Source: WHTI01 sp963756365
GTDB taxonomy: Bacteria > Actinomycetota > CADDZG01 > WHSQ01
Direction of reading: 5' to 3'
Assembly (NCBI GenBank): GCA_963756365.1
Contig: CAVWNF010000003.1
Span: 558,001-622,000 of the forward strand
DNA: 64,000 nt
Under the pieces are notes generated by a model, which searched no databases, was not told where the DNA came from, and worked only from the letters and a program-made list of their open reading frames with translations. Positions 8,257-16,217 of the stretch are shown one piece after another (position 1 is the stretch's first letter; each line of letters begins with the position of its first letter). Made by a program: the position numbers and the translations under genes.

Positions 8257-9222
8257 ATGACTGGCACCGGAACCACCACCCGCTCGGGATTCTCCTCGGT
8301 CAAAGAGGGCGGTCTCCGTATGTCGAGCGTTCCGATGCGCCTGTTCCAGAAGGGCAACAAGTTGTTCTGGAACCCGGCGGACATCGACTTCACCCAGGAC
8401 AAAGAGGACTGGAAGACGCTTTCCGATGCCGAGAAGGAGCTGGCGCTCCAACTCGCGGCCGCGTTCATCGCGGGCGAGGAGTCGGTCACCCAAGATATCC
8501 AGCCGTTCATGCAGGCGGTCGCCTCTGAGGGGCGACTCGAGGACGAGATGTACCTCACTCAGTTCGCCTTCGAGGAGGCGAAGCACATCGAAGCGTTCCG
8601 TCGGTGGCTGGATGCGGTCGGCGCGACCGAGGATCTCACTCCGTTGATCGAGAAGAACCCTGGCTATGGACTCATCTTCTATGGGATCCTCCCGGACGCC
8701 CTGAACGCGCTGCGCGACGATCCGTCACCCGCCGCTCAGGTCAAAGCTGCCGTTGTTTACAACCAGGTAGTCGAGGGCGTGCTCGCGATGACCGGCTACC
8801 ACGCGTGGCGCCGGACGGTCGAAGACCGCGGCATCCTTCCCGGCATCCAGAAAGTGATCAGCCTGATCGGACGCGACGAGCGCCGTCATATGGCATGGGG
8901 CACCTACACCTGCAGGCGTCACATCGCGGTAGATAACTCGAACTGGGATGTTGTGCAGGACACCGTCAACGAACTGATGGGCCCCGCTATGGGACTCGTC
9001 GAGTTCCTCTTCACCCAGTACGAGATCGAGAAGCAGAACGTCCCCTTCGAGCTATCCAAGGACGAGTTCATGGGCTTCGCGATGAACCAGTTCTCCCGCC
9101 GTCTCGAGGTGATCGAGGCCGCCAAGGGCCGGACGCTCGCCGAGGTGGAAGGCGACGACAAGGAGATGGAACTCGAAGACGCGCTCGAGGCCGACGACCA
9201 CGGCGAGGTTCTCAGCGCCTAG
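8257..9222 (+). CDS. R2-like ligand-binding oxidase (R2lox)
   Basis: Ferritin-like di-metal protein of 321 residues. All residues that define R2lox align with a constant +6 offset to the mycobacterial protein: metal ligands E74, E107, H110, E173, E208 and H211, and the Val-Tyr pair that forms the ether cross-link, V77 and Y168. Known members assemble a Mn/Fe cofactor, bind a fatty acid and are thought to be oxidases of unknown substrate; they are not ribonucleotide reductase subunits despite the similarity to NrdB. GGAGGG precedes the ATG. The acidic tail after about residue 295 is extra. Its stop codon overlaps that of the convergent peptidase gene. Confidence 0.9.
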   Translation: MTGTGTTTRSGFSSVKEGGLRMSSVPMRLFQKGNKLFWNPADIDFTQDKEDWKTLSDAEKELALQLAAAFIAGEESVTQDIQPFMQAVASEGRLEDEMYLTQFAFEEAKHIEAFRRWLDAVGATEDLTPLIEKNPGYGLIFYGILPDALNALRDDPSPAAQVKAAVVYNQVVEGVLAMTGYHAWRRTVEDRGILPGIQKVISLIGRDERRHMAWGTYTCRRHIAVDNSNWDVVQDTVNELMGPAMGLVEFLFTQYEIEKQNVPFELSKDEFMGFAMNQFSRRLEVIEAAKGRTLAEVEGDDKEMELEDALEADDHGEVLSA

Positions 9223-10577
9223 GCGTCCAGGTCACCGAACCGCTTCAGCCACGCAACGGTGTACTCGACGATCTTGAGGAAGTCCTCGACCCGGCAGTTC
9301 TCGTTCGGTGCGTGGATGTTCGAGTCCGGTCGACATACACCTGCGGGTGAGACCGTGGGGATCCCGAGAGTGGAAGCGATCGGGTACATCGGACCTGTTC
9401 CGATCATCATCGGGCTGACCGCGGGCGCCTCGTCGAAGGCATCGGGGCACGCGTCGACGGCAGCGCGTGCGATCGACGAGTCGGCAGGCGAACGTACCGG
9501 GTGCTCGTTGCTGAACCGGTTGATGCCGATGTCCGAGAACCCATGGTCGTCGAGGTGCTTACGGAGCTTGGCGACGATGTCGTCCGGGTTCTGGTTCGGG
9601 ACGAGACGGAAGTCGAGCTTCGCCATCACTTCCTTGGGCAGCACGGTCTTGGATGCTCCAGGGACGGTGAAGCCGGAGATGATCCCGGCGATGTTGCAGG
9701 TCGGCTCGTAGTAATAGCGGCGCACCAACTCGAGCCCGGTCGCGTCGGCGACGAAGTTCTGTATCCCGAGACGTTCGCGCTCAGCCTCCTCCTCGAAGGG
9801 AAGCGCTTCGAGCAGCTTCATGTCCGCCGCATCGGGTTCAACGACGTCGTCGTAGAACCCATCGATTAGTACCCGGCCATCCGGGGAGCGGAGCGTGGCG
9901 AGTGCTTCGACCATGTGCCACGCAGGCGACGGGGCGACGACGGCGAGACTTGAATGCTGGTCCTCGGAGAGTCCTTGATGAACGAGTTCCACGTACGCGA
10001 GCCCCTTGGCCCCAAACACGATCTCGGGGCGCCCGATGTGGTCGATGCCCATGCCTTCCCAGATACAGCCATCGGCGGCGAGTTCGTTGCGGTACTGGGT
10101 TGCCATGCCTTCGAAGTTGTGTGACCCGGTCTCCTCTTCGCCTTCGACGAGGAACTTCACGGTGACCGGAAGCTCGCCGTACAGCTCCTTGTAGACCTCA
10201 AGTCCCGCGAGCCGAGCGACGAGGTCACCCTTGTTGTCGGCGGCACCGCGTGCGAAGAAGCGTCCGTCGCGGATCTCTGGCGTGAACGGCTGCGACTTCC
10301 AGAGCTCGATCGGATCGACCGGCTGCACGTCGTAGTGGTCGTAGATGAGGACGGTGCGCTCGCCCGAGCCGAGGACCCCCAGCACCGCGTCCGGGGCCGA
10401 ACCGTAGGTGAGACGTGATGTCTCTGCGCCGAGATCGGACAACTTGCCCTCGACCCATGCGGCCGCCCGGGCGAGTTCGTCGGGCAGCCCTGCGAGGCTC
10501 TGGATCTCGCATGCCTCGGTGAGCCATCCGATGTAGCGGTCCCTGTTCTTCTCGACGAGCTCGTGCGCGGTCGTCAT
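9219..10577 (-). CDS. M20 family metallopeptidase (dipeptidase-like)
   Basis: 452-residue zinc peptidase of the M20/ArgE/CPG2 type. Metal and catalytic residues are visible in YDHYDVQP (His81, Asp83), AADNKGD (bridging Asp114) and EGEEETGS (general-base and ligand Glu), with an inserted dimerisation domain in the middle. The absence of a signal peptide implies a cytosolic role in cleaving short peptides or amidated amino acids. Its TAG and that of the R2lox gene are both read from the palindrome CTAG at 9219-9222. The promoter should lie in the gap toward tRNA-Gly. Confidence 0.9.
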   Translation of the reverse strand: MTTAHELVEKNRDRYIGWLTEACEIQSLAGLPDELARAAAWVEGKLSDLGAETSRLTYGSAPDAVLGVLGSGERTVLIYDHYDVQPVDPIELWKSQPFTPEIRDGRFFARGAADNKGDLVARLAGLEVYKELYGELPVTVKFLVEGEEETGSHNFEGMATQYRNELAADGCIWEGMGIDHIGRPEIVFGAKGLAYVELVHQGLSEDQHSSLAVVAPSPAWHMVEALATLRSPDGRVLIDGFYDDVVEPDAADMKLLEALPFEEEAERERLGIQNFVADATGLELVRRYYYEPTCNIAGIISGFTVPGASKTVLPKEVMAKLDFRLVPNQNPDDIVAKLRKHLDDHGFSDIGINRFSNEHPVRSPADSSIARAAVDACPDAFDEAPAVSPMMIGTGPMYPIASTLGIPTVSPAGVCRPDSNIHAPNENCRVEDFLKIVEYTVAWLKRFGDLDA

Positions 10578-10623
10578 CGTCGACTCCCTCCGGATCGGTA
10601 ACCCTGACTGAGATCTCTGTCAG

Positions 10624-10694
10624 AGCGGGTGACGAGAATCGAACTCGCGTCACCAGTTTGGAAAACTGGAGCTCTACCATTGAGCTACACCCGC
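10624..10694 (-). tRNA. tRNA-Gly (anticodon TCC)
   Basis: Minus-strand cloverleaf with acceptor GCGGGTG/CACCCGC, anticodon stem CCAGT/ACTGG with loop TTTCCAA (anticodon TCC, reading GGA) and T-loop TTCGATT. CCA is not encoded. It lies just upstream of the peptidase gene on the same strand. Confidence 0.95.
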
Positions 10695-10717
10695 GGAATG
10701 GCGTGAGTCTAGCGCGC

Positions 10718-10762
10718 TGGTCGGGGCGGCCGGATTCGAACCGGCGACCTTTTCCGTCGCAC
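10718..10762 (-). other. tRNA 3'-half-like remnant (T-arm, acceptor strand and CCA)
   Basis: On the minus strand a T-stem/loop (GCCGG TTCGAAT CCGGC) is followed by CGCCCCG, A and CCA, exactly as at the 3' end of a tRNA with encoded CCA. No matching 5' acceptor strand, D-arm or anticodon arm is found within tRNA distance, so this is not a complete tRNA. Its 22-nt T-arm region is identical to that of tRNA-Pro on the opposite strand about 200 bp away. Confidence 0.5.
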
Positions 10763-10893
10763 CCTGGTGTTCCAATGTAGGCGTGCAGACAAGTCCTGTC
10801 CCAGGTGCCGTAGGCAGCTCCCTCTCGACAGCTACGGGTGGAGAGAGTTAGCTGGCGCAATTTCGCCGCTAGCTCCTAGATAGACTCGGGCTA

Positions 10894-10968
10894 CGGGATG
10901 TAGCGCAGCTTGGTTAGCGCGCGGCGTTTGGGACGCCGAGGTCGCCGGTTCGAATCCGGCCATCCCGA
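10894..10968 (+). tRNA. tRNA-Pro (anticodon TGG)
   Basis: Cloverleaf with acceptor CGGGATG/CATCCCG starting with the C1-G72 pair typical of bacterial tRNA-Pro, anticodon stem CGGCG/CGCCG with loop TTTGGGA (anticodon TGG) and T-loop TTCGAAT. CCA is not encoded. Confidence 0.95.
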
Positions 10969-11314
10969 CAGGAAACCGTTCCTTATCTCGGGGCCACGAG
11001 GTGCTTGCCTCTCTTGGGGTGCCGCATCCCCTGCCCCGTAAAGGGTTCCTGGATTGCTGGAATCGAGGTTCCGAGAATGGCTACGATGAGGACAGCGCGG
11101 GCAGGCGTGAGGTCCATCTATCTGAGACGTTCCGTCTGTGTCCGTGTCTTCCCGGCCGGGGGTCGGGTTGGGGGCCAGGGACCGTCATCCCCACTTTCGT
11201 CCGCCTAGCGCGGTTCCTGGCTCCCAACCGGATCTCAGGGCCGGATACCCTGCTCATCAAGCGGGCGTCCACGAACGGGCGCACATGACCACTTCGACCC
11301 CAAGGATCTACTTC
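10969..11314 (+). other. 346-nt spacer between tRNA-Pro and tig; first 83 nt potentially structured
   Basis: No convincing gene. Immediately after tRNA-Pro, CAGGAAACC (10969-10977) can pair with GGGTTCCTG (11043-11051), 8 of 9 positions. Inside it CGGGGC (10989-10994) pairs with GCCCCG (11033-11038), enclosing two hairpins (GAGG/CCTC at 10998-11011 and GGGG/CCCC at 11016-11031). This resembles a three-way junction and could be a small RNA or the processed trailer of the tRNA transcript, but GC-rich DNA forms stems readily. A TACCCT box at 11246-11251 could be the -10 of tig. The rest shows nothing recognisable. Confidence 0.35.
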
Positions 11315-12646
11315 ATGCAAACGACTGCCGAGAAACTCGAGAAGGACCGGATCAAGCTCCGCGTCGAGGTCCCTGAAGACGCGCTCGCCCCGGCTCTCTC
11401 TGAGGTCTACAAGAGATGGGCCAACGAGATAAAGGTGCCCGGATTCCGTAAGGGCAAGGTGCCGCGTCAGATCATCGATTCGCGCGTGGGACCCGAGGTG
11501 ATCCGAGAGGAAGCACTGCGCGACGCGTTGCCGACCATCTACCGCGAGGCGTTAGAGGCGGAAGATCTCGAGGCGATCACGAGTCCGGACATCGAGGTGA
11601 CCCAGTTCGAGAAGGGTCAGCCGATCGTCTTCGAGGCGACGGTGGATATCCGACCCGAGGTGGTCGTCCCGGACCTCGCCACGATCAAGGTTGAGGCTCC
11701 CGTTGGTGAGGTGACCGATGCTGATGTCGAGGACCAGCTGCGCCGCCTGAGTGAGGGCTTCGCCGAGCTCGAAACGGTGAGCAGGGAGGCCAGGGGTGGC
11801 GACTACGTTCTTATCGATATCAAGGGCTATCTCGGCGACGAGATAGTGGACTCGGCAAGTGCCCCGGACTACCTCTACGAACTGGGCTCGAACTCAGGTC
11901 CTCCGGAACTAGATCGGGAAGTCACCGGTAATAAGCCCGGCGCCATCCTCAAGTTCACCTCCGAGATGCCGGAGGGGGCCGGAGACGTCGCCGGCAAGAC
12001 CCTGTCATTCACGGTGCTTCTGAAAGAGGTCAAGGCGAAGAAGCTCCCGCCGCTTGACGACGACTTCGCCAAGACGGTCGGCGAGTTCGATTCGCTGGAC
12101 GAATTGAAGTCGGAGTTGCGCGAGCGACTAGAAGCCTCCAAGGATCAGATGGTCAAGGACGAACTGAGGGGCCGGGTGCTCGAAGCACTGGTCGATTCGT
12201 CTGACCTCGAAGCGCCCGAGAAGCTCATCGATCAAGAGTTCGAGCACCGCATCCATCACCTCGAGGAAGACCTCCAGAAGGCCGGGATGACCATGGCCGA
12301 CTACGAGGGCCAGATCGGCTCGACCGAGCTCGAGATCCGCACCGATATGAGGACGAGCATCGGCAGAGGGATCAAGGCCGAACTCCTTTTGGAACAGGTC
12401 GCTCGGGAGCAAGAGATCGAGGTCACAGAAGAGGACATCAGCCGAGAACTGGCGATCGCAGCCGCCCGAACGGGCCAGGACATCCAAGAATTAGCCAAAC
12501 AGCTGATCGAAACCGGTCGTTTGTCGTCGGTGGCTGCCGATATCATGCGTCGTAAGGCACTCGACTATGTGATCGAGAATGCGACGATAGAGGGCATCAA
12601 TCGGGCTTCCGAGGGAGCCGATGAAGAAGACGTAGCTGGTGAGTGA
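11315..12646 (+). CDS. tig: Trigger factor (ribosome-associated chaperone / PPIase)
   Basis: 443-residue chaperone that binds the ribosome exit site and shields nascent chains. The N-terminal ribosome-binding domain carries the signature VPGFRKGKVPRQII. A central FKBP-type PPIase domain (about 155-245) and a long helical C-terminal domain follow. The reading frame is open far upstream, but the start is placed at the ATG at 11315 (MQTTAEKLEKDR, the usual family N-terminus), with AAGGA 8 nt before it. First gene of the tig-clpP-clpX run. Confidence 0.93.
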   Translation: MQTTAEKLEKDRIKLRVEVPEDALAPALSEVYKRWANEIKVPGFRKGKVPRQIIDSRVGPEVIREEALRDALPTIYREALEAEDLEAITSPDIEVTQFEKGQPIVFEATVDIRPEVVVPDLATIKVEAPVGEVTDADVEDQLRRLSEGFAELETVSREARGGDYVLIDIKGYLGDEIVDSASAPDYLYELGSNSGPPELDREVTGNKPGAILKFTSEMPEGAGDVAGKTLSFTVLLKEVKAKKLPPLDDDFAKTVGEFDSLDELKSELRERLEASKDQMVKDELRGRVLEALVDSSDLEAPEKLIDQEFEHRIHHLEEDLQKAGMTMADYEGQIGSTELEIRTDMRTSIGRGIKAELLLEQVAREQEIEVTEEDISRELAIAAARTGQDIQELAKQLIETGRLSSVAADIMRRKALDYVIENATIEGINRASEGADEEDVAGE

Positions 12647-12696
12647 GCAAGGCGGTACCTCTCACTACTGAACGATCCGCCACGGAGGCTTGACCG

Positions 12697-13401
12697 ATGG
12701 ACCCGAAGGATCACTACAACAATTATCTGGTCCCAGTCGTTGTCGAACAGACGGCTCGCGGAGAACGTTCATTCGATATCTATTCGCGCCTGTTGAAGGA
12801 GCGCATCGTCATCATGGGTACGCCCGTTGATGATCAGGTTGCGAACCTCATCGTTGCTCAGCTGTTGCACCTCGAGGCCGAGGACCCCGAGAAGGACATC
12901 GTGATGTACATCAACAGCCCGGGTGGGATGGTCTACGCAGGGCTCGCGATCTACGACACGATGCAGTACATCAAGCCCGACGTATCGACCGTCTGCATGG
13001 GCATGGCGATGTCGATGGGTGCGATCCTTCTGTTGGGTGGTGCCCAGGGCAAGCGGTACTCGCTGCCGAACGGCAAGATCATGATCCACCAGGGTTCCGC
13101 CGGCTTCTCGGGGACGCCCTCCGACATCGAGATCCACGCTCAGGAGGTTCTCTCCTTGCGTCGCCGGATGGCCGAGATCATCGCCCATCACACCAAACTG
13201 GAAGTTGAGCAGGTCGAGAAAGACATCGATCGCGACCGGTTTATGACAGCGGAAGACGCCAAGGCCTACGGTATTATCGACGACGTGATCACGGCCCGAA
13301 GCGACGTGCCGGGTGCCGAGGGTGCTCTGCGCAAGGCTCCGGAAAGCGTCAAGGGTGACAGCGAGCCAGAAGCTTCTCCCAAGAAGAAGACCGACGGGTA
13401 G
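12697..13401 (+). CDS. clpP: ATP-dependent Clp protease proteolytic subunit
   Basis: Serine peptidase of 234 residues forming the proteolytic barrel used by ClpX. The catalytic triad is S106 (in AMSMGA), H131 (MIHQGS) and D180 (DRDRF). A charged tail of about 35 residues (…SPKKKTDG) extends beyond the usual ClpP end. GGAGG precedes the ATG. Only one clpP lies here, whereas many actinobacteria have a tandem pair at this position. The gap to clpX is 14 nt, so they are co-transcribed. Confidence 0.95.
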   Translation: MDPKDHYNNYLVPVVVEQTARGERSFDIYSRLLKERIVIMGTPVDDQVANLIVAQLLHLEAEDPEKDIVMYINSPGGMVYAGLAIYDTMQYIKPDVSTVCMGMAMSMGAILLLGGAQGKRYSLPNGKIMIHQGSAGFSGTPSDIEIHAQEVLSLRRRMAEIIAHHTKLEVEQVEKDIDRDRFMTAEDAKAYGIIDDVITARSDVPGAEGALRKAPESVKGDSEPEASPKKKTDG

Positions 13402-13415
13402 GGGGGCCTATTCCA

Positions 13416-14687
13416 GTGGCGAAGTTCGGGGACGGCGGCGACCTGCTGAAGTGTTCCTTCTGCGGGAAGTCTCAGAAACAAGTGAAGAAGCTCATCGCCG
13501 GTCCCGGCGTTTATATCTGCGATGAATGCATCGACCTCTGTAACGAGATCATCGAAGAGGAACTCGCAGAAAGCCCCGAACTCAAGCTCGAAGACCTTCC
13601 CAAGCCGAAGGAGATCTACGATTTCCTCGCCGACTACATCGTCGGTCAGGACCAGGCCAAGAAGGTTCTCTCGGTCGCGGTCTACAACCACTACAAGCGG
13701 ATCCAGGTCGGCTCGCAGGAATCAGAGGTCGAGCTTGCCAAGTCGAACATCCTGCTCCTCGGTCCGACCGGGTGTGGCAAGACGCTGCTGGCACAGACCC
13801 TCGCCAAGATGCTCAACGTCCCGTTCGCGATCGCTGATGCCACTGCTCTGACCGAAGCCGGTTACGTCGGTGAGGATGTCGAGAACATCCTTCTCAAGCT
13901 GATCCAGGCCGCGGACTACGACGTTAAGCGCGCCGAGACCGGCATCATCTATATCGACGAGGTCGACAAGATCGCCCGCAAGTCCGAGAACCCGTCGATC
14001 ACACGAGACGTCTCGGGCGAAGGGGTCCAGCAGGCCCTGCTCAAGATCCTCGAGGGCACGACCGCCAGCGTCCCGCCTCAGGGTGGCCGCAAGCATCCTC
14101 ACCAAGAGTTCATCCAGATAGACACCACTAACGTCCTGTTCATCTGTGGTGGTGCGTTCGCCGGGCTCGAGAAGTTGATCGAGAACCGTGTCGGCCGCAA
14201 GGGCATCGGCTTCGGTGCGGACATCCGCAAGTTCGAGGACAAAGACGTCGGCTCGATCCTGTCGAGCGTTCTCCCCGAGGATCTACTGAAGTTCGGCCTC
14301 ATCCCCGAGTTCGTGGGACGTCTGCCGGTCATCACTTCGGTCAACAACCTCGACAACGAGGCGCTTGTCCAGATCCTCACCGAGCCTAAGAACGCACTCA
14401 TCAAGCAGTACCAGCGTTTCTTCGAGTTCGACGGTGTCGAGCTCGAGTTCACCCCAGACGCCCTCGACGCAGTGGCCGATCAATCCATGCTCCGAGGCAC
14501 GGGTGCCCGAGGTCTACGAGCGATCCTCGAAGAGGTCCTCTTGAACGTGATGTACGACCTGCCGAGCGAGGACAACGTTGGCAAGTGCATCATCACTCGT
14601 GAGGTCGTTCTCGAGAAGGTCAACCCGACCCTCGTGACGCGCAAGCCCCGCTCCGAGCGCCCCGCTCGCGGCGAACGCTCGGCTTAG
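13416..14687 (+). CDS. clpX: ATP-dependent Clp protease ATP-binding subunit ClpX
   Basis: AAA+ unfoldase of 423 residues that feeds substrates to ClpP. The N-terminal zinc-binding domain has CSFC and CDEC pairs; Walker A is GPTGCGKT, Walker B IIYIDEVD, and the pore loop, RKSENPSITRD and the sensor-2 region GARGLRAILE are present. It starts at GTG 13416. It ends 11 nt before the stop of the convergent membrane-protein gene; no terminator is visible between them. Confidence 0.96.
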   Translation: MAKFGDGGDLLKCSFCGKSQKQVKKLIAGPGVYICDECIDLCNEIIEEELAESPELKLEDLPKPKEIYDFLADYIVGQDQAKKVLSVAVYNHYKRIQVGSQESEVELAKSNILLLGPTGCGKTLLAQTLAKMLNVPFAIADATALTEAGYVGEDVENILLKLIQAADYDVKRAETGIIYIDEVDKIARKSENPSITRDVSGEGVQQALLKILEGTTASVPPQGGRKHPHQEFIQIDTTNVLFICGGAFAGLEKLIENRVGRKGIGFGADIRKFEDKDVGSILSSVLPEDLLKFGLIPEFVGRLPVITSVNNLDNEALVQILTEPKNALIKQYQRFFEFDGVELEFTPDALDAVADQSMLRGTGARGLRAILEEVLLNVMYDLPSEDNVGKCIITREVVLEKVNPTLVTRKPRSERPARGERSA

Positions 14688-14698
14688 ACCTTCACCAA

Positions 14699-15574
14699 CT
14701 AGGGCCACATATCAGTGCGAGCCCCCGTCTCGGTGCGGAAGATCAGACGTCCTTCGCCGGGGGCGCTGAACAGGTAGACCCCGGGCGGATCACCACGGTG
14801 TCCGCAGTAACCCCACCCAAGATCAACGACTGCCTCACCGGTTGGTGCCCATCCCATGACGATGGATTCCGGCGCCAGCGACAGTTCGGTTCCTCCCGTG
14901 ATGATCTCGGGTTCCCCGGACGGATGGATCCAATATGCGGTGGGGACCTCGCACTCACCGGACCATTGGGCCAGGGTTACGCCGGTCTCGGAAGCGAACG
15001 AGTATCGCCAATGGCCGACCACCCCGACGCCAACCACCTCGGCCCCGGGTGGCGGTGGAATTGGAACGACCCCGCCTTCGTCGTACCCCACGAGTTTGCG
15101 GGTCACCGGCTTGAGTCGGTGGGACTTCGGTGCGAGACGGAAGAACTGTCGCCCTTGTCGGAGCCAGATGCCGGGCGCTCCCGGGTTTCCCGTTATCTCG
15201 AATCCAGGGAGGGTTTCAACGACCTGGCCCTCGAGATCGATGAGGACGACCCCACCCTTGCCAGCGACGGCGACGCCTACTGCCGGAAACGGCTTCAGTT
15301 GGATCGGCCGGCTGGGCGGCCTGGGCGAAGCGGACGGTGAGGGTGTGGCGGTCGGCGAGGGATTCGGGCGATCGATCGGATCGGTGCTGTCCGGCCCGAA
15401 GGCGGACCACGCGACACCTCCGAAGACCGTGACAACCGTAGCCATGGCTACGCCGATAAGGATCCGTTGCCCAAGGATGAGTCTCTTGCCGCCAGCGCGT
15501 ATCGCGTCCATGTTCGGGCCTTCGCTTGGTCGCGCGGCGGCGTTCTGGAGAGTCGTCTTCGGATCAGAGAACAT
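14699..15574 (-). CDS. Single-pass membrane protein, probable ECF sigma partner (anti-sigma-like)
   Basis: 291 residues: about 40 cytosolic residues, one transmembrane helix (around RILIGVAMATVVTVFGGVAW), a Pro/Ser/Thr-rich linker and a beta-rich extracytoplasmic domain. The ATG at 15574 lies inside the end of the sigma gene (11-bp overlap), so the two are translated together. In such pairs the membrane protein is usually an anti-sigma factor or signal sensor. No zinc-binding anti-sigma motif or named domain is recognised, so the role is inferred from position only. Confidence 0.65.
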   Translation of the reverse strand: MFSDPKTTLQNAAARPSEGPNMDAIRAGGKRLILGQRILIGVAMATVVTVFGGVAWSAFGPDSTDPIDRPNPSPTATPSPSASPRPPSRPIQLKPFPAVGVAVAGKGGVVLIDLEGQVVETLPGFEITGNPGAPGIWLRQGRQFFRLAPKSHRLKPVTRKLVGYDEGGVVPIPPPPGAEVVGVGVVGHWRYSFASETGVTLAQWSGECEVPTAYWIHPSGEPEIITGGTELSLAPESIVMGWAPTGEAVVDLGWGYCGHRGDPPGVYLFSAPGEGRLIFRTETGARTDMWP

Positions 15575-16045
15575 CCGCCACCGCCTTCTCATCGTCCCCT
15601 TCGCCATCTCGCAGGGAGTCCAGTCCTTTGCGGATCAGTGCCTTCGCTGTGCTAGTGGAGCAGTCCATAGCGGCCGCGACCTGGCCGATCTTCAGGTCTA
15701 CGAAGTAGCGGAGAACGATCGCCTGCTTCTGGCGAGCCGGGAGGGCTGCAACTAACTCGCGGTCGTCATAACTTCAAGCTCGGTGGTGGAACTCTCGGTC
15801 AGCGTCCCTGCGGCAACTTTCTCGAGAACCCGATGCTCGATCTTCCGTCGTCGGAAGTGTGAGCGGGCAAGGTTCATACCGACCGTATGGACCCACGCCT
15901 TGGGGGATGCCAATCCGCGCACCTTCCTCCAGTCGCGGTACGCCCGGATCAGGGCCTCCTGCGCCATCTCCTGGGCTACCAATGCGTCACCGCAGAACAA
16001 GCTGAGCGATCCAACGAGGGCTCCATATTCATCCCGGCAGAACAT
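15564..16045 (-). CDS. ECF RNA polymerase sigma factor (frameshifted in this sequence)
   Basis: Region 2 is clear in the first part (AQEMAQEALIRAYRDWRKV, then AWVHTVGMNLARS). That frame stops at 15752, but region 4 continues in another frame: DRELVAALPARQKQAIVLRYFVDL, then CSTSTAKALIRKG, to a TGA at 15564. One missing base in 15761-15768 accounts for it, giving a protein of about 160 residues. The start is also odd: the ATG at 16045 has no Shine-Dalgarno, while AAGGAGGGAA ends at perfect spacing before an ATC at 16066. The gene is paired with the downstream membrane protein. Confidence 0.75.
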
Positions 16046-16086
16046 CTCGAAATCGTCGGTAGCGATGACCTTCCCTCCTTACCCTG

Positions 16087-16116
16087 TTAGACGCACCAGG
16101 AAGGCGAAACGGTCAC
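16087..16116 (-). promoter_or_regulatory. Candidate ECF-type promoter of the sigma gene
   Basis: On the minus strand GTGACCGTTTCG is followed after about 11 nt by CGTCTAA, which resembles bipartite ECF promoters with a CGTC -10 element. It lies just upstream of the sigma Shine-Dalgarno, so autoregulation is plausible. Judged by eye only. Confidence 0.35.
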
Positions 16117-16217
16117 TCCTCCCCGGGCGAAAGGGCGGATGGCCTTCGACCCAGCATCCGTAACCAGTCTTCGCGGTCTCGATGACGGAGGCGACCCCTT
16201 ACGGTTGAGGTCCTCTA

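Noticed and set aside
8257..9222. Ribonucleotide reductase small subunit
   Set aside because: The Val/Tyr cross-link residues and overall spacing match R2lox, and no nrdA/nrdE is adjacent.
10718..11038. Possible tmRNA on the minus strand (CGGGGCA at the 5' side against CGCCCCG plus CCA at the 3' side, about 320 nt)
   Set aside because: No TTCGAC-type D-loop analogue after the 5' strand, no tag reading frame ending in ALAA, one acceptor mismatch, and it would run antisense through tRNA-Pro.
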